Origin: JASSUD01 sp031963225 | Lineage (GTDB): Bacteria > Pseudomonadota > Gammaproteobacteria > Burkholderiales > Burkholderiaceae | Assembly (NCBI GenBank): GCA_031963225.1 | Contig: JASSUD010000003.1 | Span: 25,325-89,324 of the forward strand | DNA: 64,000 nucleotides | Reading direction: 5' to 3' | Shown: piece after piece, positions 61,402 through 64,000 of the stretch | Position numbering within the stretch: the stretch's first letter is position 1 | Layout of the letters: the number at the start of each line of letters is the position of its first letter | The notes under the pieces: model-generated | Database searches by the model: none | What the model was told of the DNA's origin: nothing | Seen by the model: only the letters and a program-made list of their open reading frames with translations | Translations under genes and position numbers: made by a program

Positions 61402-62208
61402 TTAAAACGTATCGGCATAATGCTGGGCAGCGCTGAGATCAAGCGCGCCAGAATAAATAGCTTGGCCACAAATTACACCTTGCAAATGAGGCCTGTGTGT
61501 ATTGAGTGCATGGTTGGAATGGACCGCTTCAACAGCCTGCATTTCCTGAGCCTGGTTTAACGCTTTTTGTAACGTACATAAACCTTGAATATCTGCTAAC
61601 CCTGCAAGCCCTCCGCTAGCAATCACCGGCAATTTGGTAGCAAGTGCGAGTTGCCCAGTCATTTCTAAATTTAAGCCCTGCAGCATGCCATCGCGGCTAA
61701 TATCGGTATAAATGACCGCTGCACATCCGTCATTTTCTAACTGGCGAATTAAATCAATGGCGTCGTGTTCGGTTACATGGCTCCATCCTGCGGTAGCCAC
61801 TCGGCCTTCCTTGGCATCTACCCCAAGAATAATATGTCCACTAAATGTCCGACAGGCAGCGGCAAAAAATTCAGGATTATTGACCGCAGCCGTACCCAAG
61901 ATGACGTAAGACATTCCTGCATTGAGATAAGCCTCAATGGTTTGTAAATCGCGTATCCCGCCTCCAATCTGTATAGGAATACGGTTAGCTGCAGCCTGCA
62001 CAATCGAGCGAATGGCGTCTTTATTCTTAGGCACTCCAGCAAAAGCACCATTTAAATCCACAATATGCAAACGCCGTGCACCACAGGAAATCCAATGCAA
62101 TGCCATGGCACCTGGATCTTCCGAAAATACCGTAGCACGTTCCATATCGCCTTGTTTTAAGCGTACGCACTGACCCTCTTTTAAATCGATTGCAGGAATA
62201 AGAAGCAT
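61402..62208 (-). CDS. hisA: Phosphoribosylformimino-5-aminoimidazole carboxamide ribotide isomerase
   Basis: Fourth step of histidine synthesis, a TIM barrel of 268 residues. It has IDLKEGQCVRLKQGD at the N-terminus with the catalytic Asp, IQIGGGIRD, YVILGTAAVNNPEF, YTDISRDGMLQGLN with the second catalytic Asp, and PVIASGGLAGLADI. A longer loop with QAQEMQAVEAVHSNHALNTH (about 220-240) is unusual. hisH lies upstream; hisF, which normally follows, is absent. Confidence 0.95.
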   Translation of the reverse strand: MLLIPAIDLKEGQCVRLKQGDMERATVFSEDPGAMALHWISCGARRLHIVDLNGAFAGVPKNKDAIRSIVQAAANRIPIQIGGGIRDLQTIEAYLNAGMSYVILGTAAVNNPEFFAAACRTFSGHIILGVDAKEGRVATAGWSHVTEHDAIDLIRQLENDGCAAVIYTDISRDGMLQGLNLEMTGQLALATKLPVIASGGLAGLADIQGLCTLQKALNQAQEMQAVEAVHSNHALNTHRPHLQGVICGQAIYSGALDLSAAQHYADTF

Positions 62209-62262
62209 GGAAAAAAATAAAAGTTAACAGTGAAAAAATGAAAAAACAGCTAGTCAATAAAT

Positions 62263-62943
62263 CTAAGGCGCCCAATGCGCAAAATTACGGCACAGCTGTA
62301 ATCCTGCTTGCCCACTTTTTTCTGGATGAAACTGCGTAGCAAAGAGATTATCTCGCGCAACGGCACAAGCAAAGCGCACCCCATACTCAGTCTCCCCTGC
62401 AATACAGTTTGGATCATCAGGGCATACATAAAAACTATGCACAAAATAAAAAAAACTGTTCTGAGGAATATTATTCCACAGAGTATGCGTGGGTGTAGCG
62501 GAGTCAACGCGAGATGCAGTCTGACCCCATGGAGTTTGGCAAACCCGATTCCACCCCATATGCGGCACTTTAAAGGGCGACCCATCTTCCTGTATGCGGC
62601 CCTCTAACTCAAATCGCACGCTACGCCCAGGTAACAAACCAAGCCCCGTAGTATTCCCTTCCTCACTATGCTCAAAAAGCAGCTGCTGGCCTACGCAAAT
62701 GCCAAGTATTGGCTTAGTACGCGCCACATCCATTACCGCCTCATACAACCCTGACTTTTTGAGCGCATGCATGCAAGTTTGCATAGAACCTTGGCCAGGC
62801 AGCACCACATGCGTTGCAGCATGTAATGCCTCTTTTTGTGCCGCAAGCTCTACACGCGCTTCTGGAACCGCACGGGTGAATGCTTGCGCTACAGAATGCA
62901 AATTACCCATTCCATAATTCACAATAGCGATAGAAATAGTCAT
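62263..62943 (-). CDS. hisH: Imidazole glycerol phosphate synthase glutamine amidotransferase subunit
   Basis: Produces ammonia from glutamine for HisF. 226 residues from ATG 62943 (MTISIAIVNYGMGNL). Class I amidotransferase triad: Cys in ILGICVGQQLLFEHSEEGN, His and Glu in FATQFHPEKSG. The oxyanion strand VVLPGQGSM is present. With hisF absent from the window the partner must be encoded elsewhere. Confidence 0.95.
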   Translation of the reverse strand: MTISIAIVNYGMGNLHSVAQAFTRAVPEARVELAAQKEALHAATHVVLPGQGSMQTCMHALKKSGLYEAVMDVARTKPILGICVGQQLLFEHSEEGNTTGLGLLPGRSVRFELEGRIQEDGSPFKVPHMGWNRVCQTPWGQTASRVDSATPTHTLWNNIPQNSFFYFVHSFYVCPDDPNCIAGETEYGVRFACAVARDNLFATQFHPEKSGQAGLQLCRNFAHWAP

Positions 62944-62982
62944 AACAGGGAAATAAAGTATTAACGATGAGGAGGGCAACTA

Positions 62983-63792
62983 CTAGGCAGTTAATCTTGA
63001 AAGACCATACCCGCTATTAGGCAAAATTTGTGCGGACCCATGTAATAATTTAGGTACATCTAATTGATTTAAATAGTCGATATAATTTTTGAAAGATTTT
63101 TCACTATTTTCAAGTGAAGCGCTGGCATGATGGTCTGCATCCAAGCATGAAAGCGCAAGGTTTATACGAGCAACTACCTTTTCCACTTCAATTTTATGCA
63201 ATGCAATTTTGTTGGGTATATCGAGGTTATTAACCGCTACAGTATCTGCCCAGTTTCTTATTCTTCCTGGAAGCTCATTTGTTAGGCGCTTACAATATAA
63301 GCCTTCACGGATTCCACTAACTATAGCCAGTGCCACTACCACGCCGCATGCTATTTGTACTGCTGATGCCCATACTCCAATAGAAACGCCTATCTGCAAT
63401 ACCAGATAAGGGGACGTGACAACCCCGCAGACCAGACCTGTTACTAAGCTAGTGAATATTAAACTATTACGTAAAGTGGGCCAGCTATCCTTACGATCTT
63501 GTAGCGCTAGAAGCTGCTCGCCTAGTGCCTTTAATTCCTTTCGCTCTTTGAGCGAGCTGCTGTCCTGTACACATGACGAACCTTTTCCGACTTTTGCTAC
63601 GTAACAGTAAGCAAAGTCAAATGGAAAGCGGTCCACCTTTAGCTCGAGGCGCATAAAAGTATGCAAAATATTCTCAAGCTCCTCTGCACCATCCTTATTG
63701 GCAGGCATCTTACCTTTTAGATCCTCCATGGCGTAAAGAGACTGTGCAGCCTGACTACAAGAAGAATATGAACCAATCACGCTAGTAACCAC
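62983..63792 (-). CDS. Membrane protein, unknown function
   Basis: 269 residues from the GTG at 63792, which has AAGGA 7 bases upstream; ATG 63729 is an alternative. A polar helical N-terminus (1-105), two hydrophobic helices (about 108-130 and 135-165, rich in Gly/Val/Ala), then a helical C-terminus. No enzymatic motif. It lies 39 bases upstream of hisH on the same strand, where hisB would be expected, so it has probably been inserted into the his cluster. Confidence 0.65.
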   Translation of the reverse strand: MVTSVIGSYSSCSQAAQSLYAMEDLKGKMPANKDGAEELENILHTFMRLELKVDRFPFDFAYCYVAKVGKGSSCVQDSSSLKERKELKALGEQLLALQDRKDSWPTLRNSLIFTSLVTGLVCGVVTSPYLVLQIGVSIGVWASAVQIACGVVVALAIVSGIREGLYCKRLTNELPGRIRNWADTVAVNNLDIPNKIALHKIEVEKVVARINLALSCLDADHHASASLENSEKSFKNYIDYLNQLDVPKLLHGSAQILPNSGYGLSRLTA

Positions 63793-63879
63793 TAACCAAT
63801 CCTTAAAAATTATATTTTAAAAGCCTATTTTAACCGCACCATGAAGCCTGCATGCGCAGGCTAAAAGCGATGATTAAAG

Positions 63880-63945
63880 GTAAGCGGTATGCATGTTGGG
63901 GTTCGTACCTCACCGCCAACCTACAGCGAATGGTAGGTTGGCGGT
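63880..63945. repeat. Intergenic palindromic repeat, two arms head to head
   Basis: A right arm GGTATGCATGTTGGGG through CACCGCCAACCTAC, followed by AGCGAATG and a left arm GTAGGTTGGCGGTCAGG that decays. The spacer with CCTGCATGCGCAGG precedes it at about 63845. Nothing else is seen up to the end of the window. Confidence 0.85.
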
Positions 63946-64000
63946 CAGGGCGATCGCGCTACAAAAAGGTAGTGTTATAGCGGAAAAAGTGATAAATGGG

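Overview
The window looks like a piece of a betaproteobacterial, Burkholderiaceae-type chromosome. The housekeeping genes are typical of that group: aat-bpt, waaA/waaC/manB, a split-arnA L-Ara4N operon, hinT-tatA, clpS-clpA, single-chain aceE with aceF, ruvAB and hisH-hisA. The rest does not look free-living. Many genes are AT-rich, coiled-coil, Ser/Pro-rich or built from eukaryote-like repeats (ankyrin, WD40, HEAT, NACHT), transposase scars are present, and a short palindromic repeat fills most intergenic gaps. This fits a host-associated member of the family, for example the Burkholderia-related endobacteria of fungi (Mycoavidus/Glomeribacter type). That placement is inference, since the window has no rRNA or other decisive marker.

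Layout. 1-7.8 kb: tRNA-Arg and two paralogous giant coiled-coil genes. 7.9-9.5 kb: aat and bpt. 9.6-12.4 kb: a coiled-coil/HEAT protein. 12.5-19.6 kb: a 90-bp tandem repeat, waaA, two AT-rich orphan genes, waaC and manB. 19.7-26 kb: tRNA-Pro and the arn operon (SMR-type flippase subunit, arnB, arnC, arnA formyltransferase, arnA decarboxylase, arnD). 26-30 kb: an MntA/HepT toxin-antitoxin pair, bcp, hinT, tatA and a DUF4143-type ATPase. 30-34 kb: transposase remnants, an F-box-like/pentapeptide/WD40 protein, ogt and ada. 34.5-37 kb: an orphan ABC ATPase and plsC. 37-43 kb: a 2010-residue NLR-like protein with TPR, TIR/SEFIR-like, NACHT and 23 HEAT units. 43.5-51 kb: clpA, clpS, two small AT-rich genes, prlC and an ankyrin protein. 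52-58 kb: aceE, aceF, ruvA and ruvB. 58.7-64 kb: a membrane protein, a Ser/Pro-rich protein with a deaminase-like C-terminus, hisA, hisH and another membrane protein.

Functional themes. (i) Envelope: Kdo and heptose transfer to LPS, sugar-phosphate supply, lipid A L-Ara4N modification and phosphatidic acid synthesis. (ii) N-end rule proteolysis: Aat and Bpt make N-degrons, ClpS recognises them and ClpA unfolds the substrate. (iii) Genome defence and repair: the NLR, MntA/HepT, Ogt, Ada and RuvAB. (iv) Probable host-interaction or conflict proteins: the deaminase-like protein, the WD40 and ankyrin proteins, and the coiled-coil family.

The intergenic palindrome (about 33-bp arms around a spacer, about 120-150 bp in full) recurs in about 15 places, is tandemly expanded twice (90-bp and 77-bp periods), supplies the stop codon of waaA, and is itself the target of a 124-bp MITE inserted at the same site in two copies. 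Several conserved operons stop at these repeats or at accessory genes (no tatBC after tatA, no lpd after aceF, no hisF after hisA), which suggests repeat-associated rearrangement.
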